NCBI GenBank assembly: GCA_011033025.1
Contig: WFMF01000295.1
Coordinates: 124,001 to 188,000, forward strand
Source: Beroe forskalii
Taxonomy: Eukaryota > Ctenophora > Nuda > Beroida > Beroidae
DNA: 64,000 bases
Direction of reading: 5' to 3'
Shown here: piece after piece, positions 21,081 through 36,944 of the stretch
How the letters are laid out: the number at the start of each line of letters is the position of its first letter
How positions within the stretch are numbered: the first letter of the stretch is position 1
Translations under genes and position numbers: made by a program
The notes under the pieces: model-generated
Told to the model about the DNA's origin: nothing
The model's database searches: none
Seen by the model: the letters and a program-made list of their open reading frames with translations, nothing else

Positions 21081-21242
21081 CAGATGCGCACCTCCCAATC
21101 GGTGCTGATCAGTGCCGATCCAACGCTGATCAGCGTTTATCGGCGCTGGACCGGCGCTGATCAGCGCCGACGACCGCCGATACATTTTAGATTTTTTTCA
21201 GCACTGATCGGTACTGACAGCTGATTTTAAGGTGCGCATCTG
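21081..21242. mobile_element. Fold-back mini-element with internal GCTGATCAGC palindromes
   Basis: CAGATGCGCACCT (21081-21093) is repeated inversely as AGGTGCGCATCTG (21230-21242). Between them GATCAGC and GCGCCGA-type palindromes are repeated four to five times, giving a strongly self-complementary 162 bp sequence. No open frame. Confidence 0.7.
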
Positions 21243-21381
21243 TCGAAAAGTTAATCAGGCAGGAAAGTTTATCAGGCAGAAGAACAATCAGACTGACAAC
21301 CAGACTGGCACATATTATTATAGCCCTGGCCGAGGATCAAGACACAGGACTCCTCCAATCATAGGCGATTACAGTTATCAG

Positions 21382-21540
21382 TGACCGTATACCGCAACTT
21401 ACACGGTCGAGGCGACAGCCGAGGCTGTGTAAGTTGGATAATGGACGAGGCGTACCGAGTTCATTATCGAAGGTATACGGTCACAGCTGAGATCATGGAA
21501 CCGGATTATACCCCGACCAGAAATAGCCGAGACCGACTAT
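21382..21540. repeat. Palindromic dispersed repeat (copy at 60339-60490)
   Basis: GTGACCGTATACC at about 21382 is answered by GGTATACGGTCAC at about 21472. Inside, CTTACACGGTCGAGG and GGCTGTGTAAG are also inversely related. The 3' part (GCTGAGATCATGGAACCGGA, then TTATACCCCGACC) is shared with the copy near 60430. Probably a non-autonomous element. Confidence 0.75.
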
Positions 21541-22000
21541 TCTCCGACCAAACAACAATGAGGCGAATTGAAGTATGGGAAATGTCGGACTCACGAAATT
21601 CGGGATCAGCCGAATGCGTATAGAACTCTTCAAATCTCTGCCCAGTCACTTTCTGCACCCGTGCTTCTCCAATCACATATGACTCGCTATCCATTCATAT
21701 GTATGACTAGACGACCGATCGACTAGCTAGCTAGGCTCATTTTCCCGCTCATTGCGCATTGTCAATCACAGTAAATGCGTATGTCGTGCGCGCGCGGGTA
21801 GAAGAATTTACAATGGACCGACTAGTGGGACAAACCATGTGCGCTGCGAGCGCGCGACCAAAATGTTTCGGCACTCCATGCGCGCGCGACATCTGCGTGC
21901 TGCCATTTTCAAGAAAGCCTGCCAAAGTTCCCCATAACGGCGGCCGACGGTGAATCTTTGGTTAAGGACAGGGACTTATGGGGCATTTCTTCTCGAACGA
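21541..22000. other. Intergenic, with CG-rich patch
   Basis: A CG-rich patch lies at about 21780-21950 (GCGCGCG blocks). The overlapping short frames are not convincing. Confidence 0.3.
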
Positions 22001-22479
22001 GCACCCAGTCTCAAGGTTTTCTGCTCTGGGCACATTCACATCCACCAAGCCCATTGAGCCACTGTGAACTTCTTTTTCTCCCATCACCCTACAAGAGTAC
22101 AGCACATCAGCCAACATCAAAGTCCCTCACACATGTCAAACCTGTCTATTCTCCATTTACCAGTCCAGTCACCACCACTCCCTCATCAGCTCAGCCCTGG
22201 GGTAAGGAAGGATACCGGCATACGTGCCCTTATCCTGACGTGCGACTTATGCTAGACACCTTAGCCGGGCCACGTCCTCTTATTTGGTGCTCCACCCCAT
22301 TACCTGCCCCATTGGGTTGACAGTTGATCCTGGACAGTTGTGGTACCCCTACCAACTACGTCCATCAGTTGTTACTGATCAGAAGTTCTGTCAGTACCAA
22401 CTTCTCCTCTACAGCTTCAGTTGCTACATGGTCAGGTGTAGCAGTATGGCTGGCTGAGGACATCCTCAACGGATCAAAC

Positions 22480-22592
22480 CCTCCCATCATCACAAAGACA
22501 CTCCCCACCCACAAAGACACTCCCCACCCACAAAGACACTACCCACCCATAAAGACACTCCATACCCACAAAGACATCCTCCACACCACCTC
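22480..22592. repeat. 19-20 bp minisatellite (CACAAAGACACTCCCCACC)
   Basis: Five successive units of the form CACAAAGACACTCCCCACC occur, with minor changes in the later ones. They lie in a C-rich stretch (22000-22640) that resembles the pyrimidine-rich 3' region of the LINE insertion at 33250-34079. Confidence 0.85.
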
Positions 22593-23388
22593 TCACTTCT
22601 ACCCCCCTTCTCCCCTGCTGGGGATCATCTGGACCGCTTGAGAACAGAGATCAGGTAATAACAATACGTGTGCACAGAAAAAAATATCTGCTAAGGCACG
22701 GCCGATCATGGGCTCAAAACGAATCACCTAGGTGGTTCAATCAAAAATCAGATTCCTCATTTTGGGACGTGCCTAAAGAAAAATAGGTCACAAAATGAAT
22801 ATTGAATTGAGCAGGACCGCTCACTTTTTTTAGATCTGCGCGTACTAAAAACTTACGGGATCCCGATTATCATGATCGAAAGATGATTTTCTCGCGTAGG
22901 ACTGAGAAGGTGGCTGAGTGGGTTGGAGTATTGCTGCAATTCATTTGACGTTAGGTTTTAGGATACGAAACAGAGAAACAGTGATACTTACTCTGCTATG
23001 TATGCTGCAAATCAGGGAGCGTTCTTCATTCTTCAACTTTGCAGGAGAAGGAATTGCAGGGAGGAAAGTAAACCAGTTAGGTGGGAGAGGGCAGATTGCG
23101 GGAGCAAAGTGCACCAGTTAGGTGGGAGATGGCAGATTGCGGGAGCAGGATGAGTAGTCATGCGAGGGACGGCTCAATGCTGAAATCACAAATTTCCAAG
23201 TGTCGTTTAATGGAGCAATAATAGGTGCGAACAATTAGAAATCTAATCGAGTAAACGGTACTGCTAGTGAAAGTTTGCCCTTTCGAATCTGTATTAACAT
23301 TTAACAAAGAGGGATGGACATGTCCAGTCTGCCGACGTAATAGAACTGTACCCAAAGCTCCAGAACTCCACTTGGGAGACTAATCCCA
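22593..23388. other. Intergenic sequence
   Basis: No supported gene. A short direct duplication (CAGTTAGGTGGGAGAGGGCAG and its near copy) occurs near 23074-23135. Confidence 0.4.
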
Positions 23389-23479
23389 GCGCACGAGAAA
23401 TAGGCGGGAAAGATGACGTCATCATCAAAGCGCAATATGATGACTTGATGACATTGAACTGCCTATTTCTCGAGCGCGG
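23389..23479. repeat. 90 bp inverted-repeat element
   Basis: CGCACGAGAAATAGGCGG at about 23390 pairs with CTGCCTATTTCTCGAGCG at about 23459. A GATGACGTCATC palindrome lies in the loop. Confidence 0.6.
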
Positions 23480-25399
23480 GGTATAATCCTCCGTGGTCAT
23501 AGGGTCTCTAAAATGGTACCATTTAGGATATCATCACTCTATCAAACAATAAACTTACCGTCTGAGGTGTTATGTAGTTATTCATCAGTATGAGCTCCAA
23601 AGTTAGCAACAATCCCTTTCCAGTTTGAGGTTAAACTTTTAAATGGCTGGGAATGTAGCAAACTTAGGCCAGCAATAACTCCTGTCTTATCACCTGAAAA
23701 AGTATAATGATAAAAAATAAACGAAATAGGTAAGTTTATAGAAAACATGGGACTCAGATCTTTGAGTGAATGACTTCTGGTTGATAAGGATATAAATGAG
23801 GAGTCTGGGACACGTTATATTTCAACTCCGAGCAAAAGTTTGGTTTGGGTTAAGGTAAAGGTTAGGGTCAGGACGGGGAAATAATTTTTAAATGAAGTGA
23901 TCTGAGATAAAATGTCGTACTACTACCCCTATGAAGAGTTGAAAATAATATTGATTCACAATTGCAAGGGTGAAGTGATAAATTCACTTGGTCTTATTAC
24001 AGCAGTTCCGTGCTGTAGTAAATAGATAACAATACATAGCAGAAGTAATATGAAATTCGAATGCAGGTACCCACCTTCTGTAACCAACAGCTGCTGATGC
24101 AAGACTCTTGCAGCAAGAGGCTAACCATGAAGGCTTTGAGTATCTAAGGCTCCGAGAAGATCGTCGCAGCATATCATATTGTATATCTCAGGGAGCCTTG
24201 GGCTCAGCTAGCAGACTGCAGATGTTGGTCTTGAAGGTACGGTGAGTAGGGTCTCTACCGTATAAAATCGTTCAACCCTCGGGAGAATACGAGTACTCCA
24301 ACATCACGTTCATGACATACACTTGTCCTGAAGTAAGATAATTATTGATATGGAACTATGCAATGAAATGTAAAAAGCCGTCCTGACAAAGGTAAGATTT
24401 TTGAATTTAATTTCCCGTATATCCCTTTCTAATTTAGGTGCTTATTTTCTCTTGATTAGAAATTCTAATTATCAATAGAAATTCTTATCAAAAGACCTGC
24501 TTGATATCTTTATGAAACTTTGAGTAAATTTAGCAATTTACTAGTAAACTTGGGCCTTAGGGCGTTTCGATAATGTTATCAGCTGCCAACAGCCCTACTC
24601 CCCCATAATCAGCCGTAATCATTAATTGAGTTATTGAAATCTCAAGCTTTTCTTCAGCTGATTACGCAAATTTATGTGAATGATTTACCGATGCAACTGT
24701 AGAAGAATCCTGGCAATACACGCTTTGAACTTTGTGGACCTCAATACTCTCATTAAATGTAAAGTACACGTTGCTCAATTTGATAGTTTAATTTGCAGCA
24801 CCAGATGTTTTTATTGAGCTTTCAAAGGAATCAATGTAAATTATAATAAAAGAAAAATTTGCAGCTATCATTGATCAAGTCTCAATTTACACGTGTAGGC
24901 GTGAGATTAGCTTGTGTAATGGTAGCTTATATAGAATAGTAAAACGGGCAATCATGAATCTTGCTCAGATAACTGTCTTTCTCTTGTGGCAGTTCACTCA
25001 AAAGCTCTATTCTCTAACTTCGTTTTCATTTCTGCAGTGATGTTGCAATCAAATTCCTAACTTTCTGAGAAACCACCCCTTGATTTTTGTACCTGATCTA
25101 AATTTCAAATTCGTAATTATATTGTTCTTTTTTAATTATTTCAGTGTTAGTTGGGTAATGTTTGAAAGGCTAGAAAGAACCAGTATTGCTTTTAAAATCT
25201 ACCTTGCTCGCTCTATGAGGAGGGTAATACACCGGGCCTAACAAACTACCATAGTTTATTACCTACAGACAATACTCAATAGTTTATTATCTATAAACAA
25301 TAGCACAATATTTCTTGCGTTATAAGTACGTGTACACACTACACAGTTTACACTTGTCCCTTTCTCATGTTATATGCGCCGACCACAGATAACTCTCAA
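23480..25399. other. Intergenic sequence left of the segmental duplication
   Basis: AT-rich. One exon-like stretch near 24000-24260 has no recognisable product. No gene is called. Confidence 0.4.
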
Positions 25400-28818
<3,419 letters not shown>

Positions 28819-30627
28819 TGCAGGATAAAACATTTAAAATGGCGATGTACTTGTATTGATTAAATCTTCATTATTTGAGGCAAAACTCTTTCGTCATATT
28901 ACACATCATCAGTAGGTAGGTATCATGAAGCTATCATTATTATAAAGGATTAAGGGGGTTTAAGCAACCGTGCTTAGTCGGGCTCGTGTGCCGGCTAAAA
29001 ATGGAGTTGAAATACAGCGATTTTTTGCAGGGTAGTAGAAAAATAAATTCTGATTTGAATTAAGGCTTTGCGTAATTAATGCCCAAAATTGGAAATATCG
29101 CGAAAAACAAGATCGAGTTCAAGGTTTAATTCACCAGCTGCACGTGTAGCTAGGTGTGCGAGCGCACGCGCAAAACTGCACGAGCATTTTAACGAAGAAT
29201 CCGCCATTTCGTCATATTGCGTATTTTGGAAACGTTTCAACTGTTGAAATTCATAATTTAAGTTTTCTATGGAATTGTCGAGAACAGAAAAAAGTTTAAA
29301 CAGAAGACTATCGACCATTATGAAAATTACCGATGATTCTTTCATATCAAGGTATTTGTAGTCTCGATGGATTGCTGCGAGAATTCGACGAAAGGAGGAA
29401 TTAATGTTTACTTAAGTTTAAAGTGGGTTATAAACAGATAAAATTTTGATCTCAATGATCTTGGATTCAAATTTTTCGCCCAGACACACAAACTTTAAAA
29501 ACGCAATTGATCATATTATTTCAATTTCAACTGTTCATAATTTTGGTTCTATACCCCCTCTATAGTTCGACCAATTGACCGTGTGTTCAATGGACTATAC
29601 ATCGAATTAAAGAGAAAATCTAACGGGTTTTCCCGTAGCTCTATGATGAAAAAATGCAGTTTATGCAATGTCATCATTGTTTAACACTTAATTAATTGAG
29701 TCTATTGTAAAAATTTCTATGATGTTCTTTCCATGTTGTTCTTTGTTAGTCTTTGTTTTGAATACTTATTACAATACTCATTTCGATAATCATCAATGTT
29801 TGGGTGCAGTATCAATTATAATTTATAAATTTGCGAGGTTTTGAACTATTTTATTTGTACAATGTGCAAGGGTGCCTTTGGTTGATGTACATTTCATTTC
29901 TCTTGCTATGTTGCTATAGACAAAGAGCTAAGTTATTGATTTTCATAATTAATTCGCAAAATTGACACCCAACAAACCCACATTTATAACGGACATTTTT
30001 TATCGACCTGATTTCTAAAAAGCTAAAATGAACATGACCATACAGCAAAGACCCTTTGAATATCCGGAAAATTGCGAAATTTCTCGTTGTAATATTTTGT
30101 CTTAATCTTTGTCCATAATGTCGATTTTAACATGTTACCTAGACACCTGGTGGACAGACACTTGATGGCTGTTACGATATTTGAAAAAAATAGCAATAGG
30201 TATTCCAGATTTCTATTAATATACATGTACATTGTGTGCAATATACATGTTCTGCAAACACGAGATACTTGCTTGTTACTCTGTTTTATTACACTTTTTA
30301 TATGACATTATTTTGTATGCTTTACATGTACGTCACGTATTCTTGTGTAAAGTAAGTGCTTTAGTCACTGTACATGCTATGACAAACTTTTGTTCCAACT
30401 GTTGTGACTTGTGTTTTTCTCTGGTTTTCTGAGGGGGTGGGGACAAAACTGGAAGGAATATGATCGCTTCATTTTCATATTATGCTCATTTAAGCTTTAG
30501 AGCTTTAGGTTTTGACCTTGCATATAGTTTAACGTATAATTGACCGCATAATTGAACGTATCATTTTGTTCCAAACAACCATGGTTTTTTCAAAGACTCG
30601 GATGCTTTTGTAAAAGTACGTTTTATC
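28819..30627 (+). repeat. Segmental duplication unit C (partial, rearranged)
   Basis: The first about 100 bp (AATGGCGATGTACTTGTATT and onward) match the start of units A and B. About 28925-29645 is unlike either. From about 29650 to 30627 the match to unit A resumes (25725-26990), with an internal loss of about 270 bp relative to A near 30130. It ends at about 30627, where unit B starts. There is no gene copy in it. Confidence 0.75.
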
Positions 30628-32800
30628 AAGTTCCCAATTTACCCTGACAACATTGAAATGGCGATGTACTTGTATTGATTAAATCTTCATTATTTGCGGC
30701 AAAAATCTTTCGTAATATTACATATCATCAGTAGGTATCTATAAAGCTATATATAATGTTCATGTAGAGAAGATATGTAGAGAAGATCATATTGATGCGG
30801 TGTCGGATTTATCAAATAGAGCTCATGTTATAGATGGGTTTTTCATTTAGCATGTTCATAAAATGTATGTGAGATACGCTAGATATCAAGGGATGTAATT
30901 CGCAGAGGAGCTATGTTAAATATACGTGAGACTATTATAACTCTTTTATGAAAAACTGCAGTTTATGCAATGTCATCATTGTTTAACATTATTTGATTTA
31001 ATTACACTTATTGAGTCTATTGTGAAAATTTCAATGATGTTCTTTCCATGTTGTTCTTTGTTAGCCTTTGTTTTGAATACTCATAACAATACACATTTCA
31101 ATTATCGTCAATGTTTGAGGGCAGTATCAATTATAATTTATAAGCTTGCGAGGGTTTGTCCTTGATGTGCACTGTTCAAGGGTGCCGGTGCTTCATGTAC
31201 ATCTCATTTTCTTGCTACCTATGTTGCTATATCTCTATACATAAAGAGCTAAGTTATTAATTTTCATAATTTATTGGCAAAATTGACACTCAACACACCC
31301 ACATTCATAACGGACACATTTTTCATAGACCTGATTTCTAACATGAACATGATTATACAGCAAATACCCTTTGAATATCCGGAAAATTGCGAAATTTCTC
31401 GTTGTAATATTTTTTCTTAATATTTGTCCATAATTTCGATTTTTCATGATCAATTTTCATTTTCTCTGTGTTTTTTGCACTAATTAATTTAGTGCGCACA
31501 TCTTTAAGTGCGCACCATTTAGATAATGTACTTCTCATTAAATGTACAGTACACGTGTACTGCAGTACTAAGACGCTTCATTTTTCACTGCACCTACCAG
31601 CTTCCCAGTAGTTGTAGTTACAGTAACAAGACGTGTAGTAAGAACTTATTTCAATCTCTCGACACTTTTTACATCCTAATGCATCATACCAATGTCTATC
31701 ATTCGTTTCATTTTCTTTTCTCTTCCTATGTTAACATGTTACCTAGACAGACACCTGGTGGACAGACACCTGATGGCTGTTACCATATTTGAAAAAAATA
31801 GCAATAGGTATTCCAGATTTCTATTAATATACATGTACATTGTGTGCAATATACATGTTCTGTAAACACGAGATACTTGCTTGTTACTCTGTTTTTATTA
31901 CACTTTTATATGACGTATTTTGTATGCTTTACATGTACGTCACAGATTCTTGTGGGAAGTAAGTGCTTTAGTCACTGTACATGCTATGACAAACTTTTGT
32001 TCCAACTGTTGTGACTTGTGTTTTTCTCTCTGGTTTTCTGAGGGGGTGGGGACAAAACTGGAAGGAATATGATCGCTTCATTTTCATATTATGCTCATTT
32101 AAGCTTTAGAGCTTTAGGTTTTGACCTTGCATATAATTGAACGTATAATTGAACGCATAATTGAACGTATCATTTTGTTCCAAACAACCATGGTTTTTTC
32201 AAAGACTCGGATGCTTTTGTAAAAGTACGTTTTATCCTAGTTTTATCATTCTCATCGATTATAACATCAGAATTACTGCGAGTATATTTAAGTTCACGTG
32301 GATTTAAGAATTCAAACCCAGCTGGGAGATTAATGAGAACCAGGCTATTGTAATCCCATGAGGCCCACAGATTTTGAAAACACTGCATCATGGGACTACA
32401 CCCAGGCCCACTAGTTTTGAAACGGCCCCCTCTAGAAGAATCTTAGTGGGGGGGTCTTGGCCTAGGATTCTCTCAAAAATTTTAATAGATTCTTAATCAA
32501 CACTGCCAGTTACCAAATAACCAAATGACCAGTTACCGAATAACCTCTCGTTACCATTGATTTACTTTTTACTGATAAGTACTCGCTACTAGTAATTGTA
32601 GTATTCGAGAGCCGTCACATATTACGTCAGCACTTTTTCGGCTATTTTCAACCCCCTCCCCCGTCTGTTAGCATATGTCATCATTGGCTGCCTCCTCCCT
32701 CATGTTGACACCAGGATTGACCAAACCCCCTCCTTTTTGAATACAAATTTTGATTATAAATTCGTATAAAAACAGCGTGCATGATATGTACCAATCATAT

Positions 32801-34079
32801 GAAATCGGCTGGGAAGCTTACCTTGACCACTCCCGCTCATATGATGACAGGAAAATATCCTCAAGACTCCGCTGTAGTGCACACAAGCTACACATCGAAA
32901 CTGGAAGACACTCGAACACGCCAAGAGCCGACAGAGTGTGCGATTTCTGTTCAGCAGAAAAAAATGGCACGCAGATCATCGAGGATGAAGACCACCTCCT
33001 TTCAATCTGTCCAGTTGGTGAAGCACACAGACAGAAGATGAATTCTCTGCTCAGTGAGCTTCATGGCTCTTCTGACCTTTTATTAGACAGCATCAGCATA
33101 GCGAGGATAATCCCAGTTTTTACAAACACCTCAAACATCAACGAGGATCATTATTCCAGGCACATACAAATAGTGACAAGGGCCATCAAATGTATGTATA
33201 ATTGTGCCCTGAAATACAAAAAAAGTCATCAGCTTATCAATAGAACCTGAGATATCCATCTTCATTCAGCAACCAGTTCTTCCCTTTGCTCCAGCAGCCC
33301 TTTTCTTCCATTCTATTTCTTCTTCCTGGTAGCGATGATGTCTAAGTGTCCCACTCAGTTTGGATCCCAGATGGCTGAGTGGAAAAGAGGGGGTGTTTCC
33401 GACTTGCGCTGGTAGTGATCCAGCCACCTGCTACATATGTGTGGGAAGCGGGTGCCCCTCCGATGCTCGCCTGGTTGCGTACCGTTGGGCTCGTGTCCCA
33501 TGCGTGGGGCATGCGCAGATCAGGGGATGTCATCGTTACCAATCATCTTCTTCCTCCCAGTTCTTCCATAGCCTATTCCGCCATCAGCACCCCATCAGTT
33601 TGCGTCTCATCTGGACCTGTCCTCCCCCTTTCAGTCGCCAGAGCAGGGTCTCCTGTCGACAGGACACTGACTCCCACACATTTGTTCCCATGTTGCTTAC
33701 CCCACCCCTGTGCACTCCTTGACCTTCCGATCCCTGCTCCACCCTATCACCTTTTGCCTGTTCTACCTCTTAGTTTCGCTCCCCTGCCCCTTCCCCAATC
33801 CGTGAATTGCCTCCTTCCCTGTCCCCACTTCCCGTCAGCACACTGGTCAAATCACATTTTAGTATCATAACTCAGCTTCATCAGTTTCAGTTTCTCTGAG
33901 GTTACCACACTTACTTGACCTCTCTCATCTGATCATCAACGCACCATTAGTTCATATTATCACCAACTCACCACATCACTGTATTTAACATACTGCTGAA
34001 TTGTATGTGAGATTTGTATAACAATGCTTTTGTTATAAATTATATTTAAAATTCCTGTTAAAAAAAAAATTCCTGTTAT
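32801..34079 (+). mobile_element. 5'-truncated LINE insertion (3' end of ORF2 plus 3' UTR)
   Basis: Unit A reads straight through the point CCAATCATAT/ACGTGTGG. In unit B 1279 bp lie exactly there. The insertion opens with coding sequence for the C-terminal tail of a LINE ORF2, beginning EIGWEAYLDHS and running through SAHKLHIETGRH to a Cys/His cluster (CDFC, then EDHLLSICPV, an H-x4-C spacing). The stop is at 33250. A pyrimidine-rich 3' UTR follows, ending in AATTCCTGTTAAAAAAAAAA and a repeat of ATTCCTGTTA. Truncation at the 5' end and a short-repeat tail are typical of L2/CR1-like elements. A target duplication longer than TAT is not visible. Confidence 0.9.
33372..33421 (+). other. tRNA-like (Pol III box) segment inside the LINE 3' region
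   Basis: TGGCTGAGTGG at 33372-33382 matches the internal A box of Leu/Ser-type tRNAs. GGTAGTGATCC at 33411-33421 is a B box with two or three mismatches, at a plausible distance. There is no full cloverleaf. It may be a SINE-like module or chance similarity. Confidence 0.35.
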
Positions 34080-34490
34080 ACGTGTGGTGTGATTCATAAT
34101 ATTGTTAAAGTCGCTGAAAAATCCAAATAAGGTTCTACTTGTTTCAGACGAACCACATTTACTAATTACTTATATTTAGTTATCAAACGGCCTGTCACGT
34201 ACCCAGGTTGTTTGGAAATGAAGAAATCATACTGCAGAAATAAAATGGGTACTCAAAAACAAAATATTGTGAACGAAAAAGTTTGGAAATCGCATCCAAA
34301 GGATTCGAAATTTTTGCTGACGTCAGAAAACCTCAAACCCCCTCCGTCCCCCTTTCATCACCTGTCACCATTTGGAACCCCCCCCCCAACGGTTGATAAC
34401 GTGATATGTGACGGCTCCCTTACCATGTCATGCAATAGAAGATGTTCGCTAAGTACAATTTTCACACAGGTTTAAGGTTGTGGAATCATC

Positions 34491-36479
34491 ATGACATCAG
34501 TAGCTCTCATCACGGGAATAACGGGACAAGATGGCTCCTACCTCCTCGATTTCCTCCTGGAGAAAGGTTACTATGTTCATGGCATGACCCGAAGAGTCTC
34601 CAGTATCAATACTAAGCGAATTGACCACGTGTTTGGGCATGAGAGACTGAGTCTGCACTTTGGTGATCTGAGTGATACAGTATCCATGGTGGGGATACTT
34701 CACCACATTCAGGAGAAGTATGATGATCTAAAAATACTGGAGGTGTACAACCTGGGCGCTCAGTCTCATGTCAAAGTCTCGTTTGAAGTTCCTGAGTTTA
34801 CTGCCAATGTTAGTGGGTTGGGCACCCTTAGGATGCTGGAATCAATCAGGATGTGTGGACTGAAAAACAAGACAAGATTCTACCAAGCCTCTACATCGGA
34901 GATCTATGGACTGGTACAGGAAACTCCTCAAACTGAAACTACACCTTTCTACCCCAGATCTCCGTATGGGGCTGCCAAGCTCTATGCTCACTGGATTACT
35001 AAGAACTACCGAGAGTCCTATGGCATCCATGCCTCCAATGGCATTCTGTTTAACCACGAGTCCCCACGACGAGGAGAGACCTTTGTGACAAGGAAAATCA
35101 CAAGAGCAATAGCTGCCATCTCAAAGGGTACACAAGATTTTCTGGTGCTGGGCAACCTGGATTCCCTTCGTGACTGGGGTGATGCTAGGGACTATGTCAG
35201 AGCCATGTGGATGATGCTTCAAAGAGAGGAGCCAGATGATTATGTCATTGCTACAGGAAAACAGTACAGTGTTCGTAACTTTGTGGAGAGGTGCTGCTCT
35301 GCCATGGGCTGGACTATCCGGTGGGAGGGAGAAGGAGTGGAAGAGGTTGGGATAAGAGAGGAAACTGGTAAAGTGATAGTGAAAGTGTCTCCAAGGTACT
35401 TCAGGCCTGCTGAAGTTGATACCCTGCTTGGAGACCCAACCAAAGCCAAGAAAACGTTCGGGTGGGAACCAGAATACACTCTTGATGATACAATCCATGA
35501 CATGCTTGTCTCTGATGGGGCACTTGTAGCAAGTCCATCCAAAGTCTCTGAACGTAAAGGAATCAGGGTTCTGGTTACAGGTGGTTCTGGTTTAGTTGGA
35601 AATGCCATTAAATCCCTCCACCCAGAGTGGTATTATCCAACATCCAAAGAATGCAATCTTCTGGATGAAGAGTCTGTCTTTAGACTATTCAAAGAACTTA
35701 GACCAACACATGTCTTACACTTAGCAGCAAAAGTAGGGGGATTGTACAAAAATATGAGGGAACCAGTGGAAATGCTTGAAGAAAATGTGATGATGAACAC
35801 CAACATCATTAGGGCATGTCACAAGTTTGAAACCAAGCAGCTAGTCATGTGCCTGTCAACATGCATCTTCCCAGATGGTCTGGTGCCATTTACTGAAGCT
35901 GACCTTCACAGTGGTCCACCTCATGATAGCAACTTTGCTTATGCATATGGGAAACGTATGGCTGAGATACAAGCTCGAGCTTACAGACAGAAGTACAACA
36001 CGAATATCAAGTTCATCATTCCAACCAATATCTATGGAACTCATGATAACTTCAGTCTTGAGGACTCTCATGTGATTCCAGGACTCATCCACAAAGCTCT
36101 GATAGCTAAACAAGCTGGAGAGAAGTCACTCCAGATAATGGGGACAGGGAAACCTCTCCGCCAGTTCATTTTTGTGGAAGACTTGGCTCAAATAATGTCC
36201 ATGGTTATGCAGGATGAGGAAGCTCCAGATATGATGATAGCTGCACCCCCAGATGGAGAAGTGAGCATCTTGGAGGTCGCCAACAATATTGCTACCTGCA
36301 TGAACTTGAGCAATGTGAAGTGTGATGAGAGTAAGTCTGATGGACAGTTCAAAAAGACAGCTGATACCAGCGTACTCCAGCAATATTTGAGTGGAAAAAA
36401 CTTCAACTGGACCCCTCTTCAAGAAGGAATAAAGAAAGTATGTGACTGGGTCCAGCATGTAGAACATTTCAGAAAGTAA
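34491..36479 (+). CDS. Bifunctional GDP-mannose 4,6-dehydratase / GDP-L-fucose synthase
   Basis: A single-exon frame of 662 residues joins two enzymes that are separate in most animals (GMDS and TSTA3/GFUS). Residues about 1-350 are the dehydratase: the NADP-binding [10 protein letters not shown] lies at 8-17, STSEIYG at 134-140 supplies the Thr/Glu pair, and YGAAK at 159-163 is the catalytic Tyr/Lys. The DWGDARDYV block near 230 is also typical. Residues about 358-662 are the epimerase/reductase. They have a second Rossmann motif (VTGGSGLVG), CLSTCIFPD with the likely catalytic Cys458, YAYGK with Tyr484/Lys488, the likely catalytic His527 ([10 protein letters not shown]), and SDGQFKKT near the end. 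Together the two halves would convert GDP-mannose to GDP-L-fucose in the cytosol. All key residues are present. Upstream sequence is shared with copy 2. AATAAA follows the stop within about 20 bases. Spliceosomal introns are absent, suggesting retroposition of the ancestor or an intronless foreign origin. Confidence 0.95.
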   Translation: MTSVALITGITGQDGSYLLDFLLEKGYYVHGMTRRVSSINTKRIDHVFGHERLSLHFGDLSDTVSMVGILHHIQEKYDDLKILEVYNLGAQSHVKVSFEVPEFTANVSGLGTLRMLESIRMCGLKNKTRFYQASTSEIYGLVQETPQTETTPFYPRSPYGAAKLYAHWITKNYRESYGIHASNGILFNHESPRRGETFVTRKITRAIAAISKGTQDFLVLGNLDSLRDWGDARDYVRAMWMMLQREEPDDYVIATGKQYSVRNFVERCCSAMGWTIRWEGEGVEEVGIREETGKVIVKVSPRYFRPAEVDTLLGDPTKAKKTFGWEPEYTLDDTIHDMLVSDGALVASPSKVSERKGIRVLVTGGSGLVGNAIKSLHPEWYYPTSKECNLLDEESVFRLFKELRPTHVLHLAAKVGGLYKNMREPVEMLEENVMMNTNIIRACHKFETKQLVMCLSTCIFPDGLVPFTEADLHSGPPHDSNFAYAYGKRMAEIQARAYRQKYNTNIKFIIPTNIYGTHDNFSLEDSHVIPGLIHKALIAKQAGEKSLQIMGTGKPLRQFIFVEDLAQIMSMVMQDEEAPDMMIAAPPDGEVSILEVANNIATCMNLSNVKCDESKSDGQFKKTADTSVLQQYLSGKNFNWTPLQEGIKKVCDWVQHVEHFRK

Positions 36480-36491
36480 GAAATTGTATTG

Positions 36492-36500
36492 AAATAAATT
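36492..36500 (+). terminator. Polyadenylation signal of GMD-GFS gene
   Basis: AATAAA occurs within about 20 bases after the stop codon, in GAAATAAATTTG. The cleavage site is not determined. Confidence 0.45.
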
Positions 36501-36859
36501 TGATTGCTTACATTCAGATGAATGCTCATTAGCAGAATTCCCATATTACATTATCGCATATTATGACTCCATATGCAGTATTATTCTTAACACTTTTTCA
36601 GGGGCTGGGGCCCTAGTAAGACTTAGATATTAAGCAATCTTTAAGCAATTATTATTTTTCAATACATTAATTATATCCCCTGATATTCCAGTGCAATTTC
36701 CGTGAAACATTGAATTGATTTTTCTTCATCTTCAACAAATCAGTTTTTCAATGTTCTTTGAATTCCAGGGATAAAGATCATGAGCTTCATTTCAAGGAGA
36801 CTGAAACACTTAGATTTTCAGTTACAAAAATTGTTCATGCCAACTTTGGCATCGGACAT

Positions 36860-36944
36860 TGCTAAACAAGTATATCCCTGTCTGCGCGCTTCCTCAGGTA
36901 GCGCTGCGCGATCGCGAGTACGCACACCTATGCGGGCTTAGGAA
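36860..36944 (+). mobile_element. 85 bp palindromic mini-element with 10 bp target duplication
   Basis: It starts TGCTAAACAAGTATATCCCT and ends ACCTATGCGGGCTTAGGAA, the same termini as the 65 bp copy at 6701-6765. It is flanked by the perfect 10 bp direct repeat CATCGGACAT (36850-36859 and 36945-36954), a different target from the other copy. The centre is CG-rich (AGCGCTGCGCGATCGCGA) and about 20 bp longer. Non-coding. Confidence 0.85.

Larger units (their letters stand above)
30628..36820 (+). repeat. Segmental duplication unit B (contains intact GMD-GFS)
   Basis: This unit matches unit A from about 30628 through the gene start, except that it is interrupted by a LINE insertion at 32801-34079. 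It carries the only complete gene copy. The region after the gene (36480-36820) has a counterpart only in the damaged left-edge copy (2095-2380). Confidence 0.85.

Noticed and set aside
22911-22921. TGGCTGAGTGG, a tRNA A-box match
   Set aside because: No B box at a suitable distance and no cloverleaf; not a tRNA gene.
24000-24260. Exon-like stretch with balanced composition
   Set aside because: No frame gives a recognisable peptide and splice borders are not convincing.
33379-33870. 163-codon frame in the pyrimidine-rich LINE 3' region
   Set aside because: Pro/Ser/Leu-rich translation of C-rich non-coding sequence. Overlapping frames are equally open.
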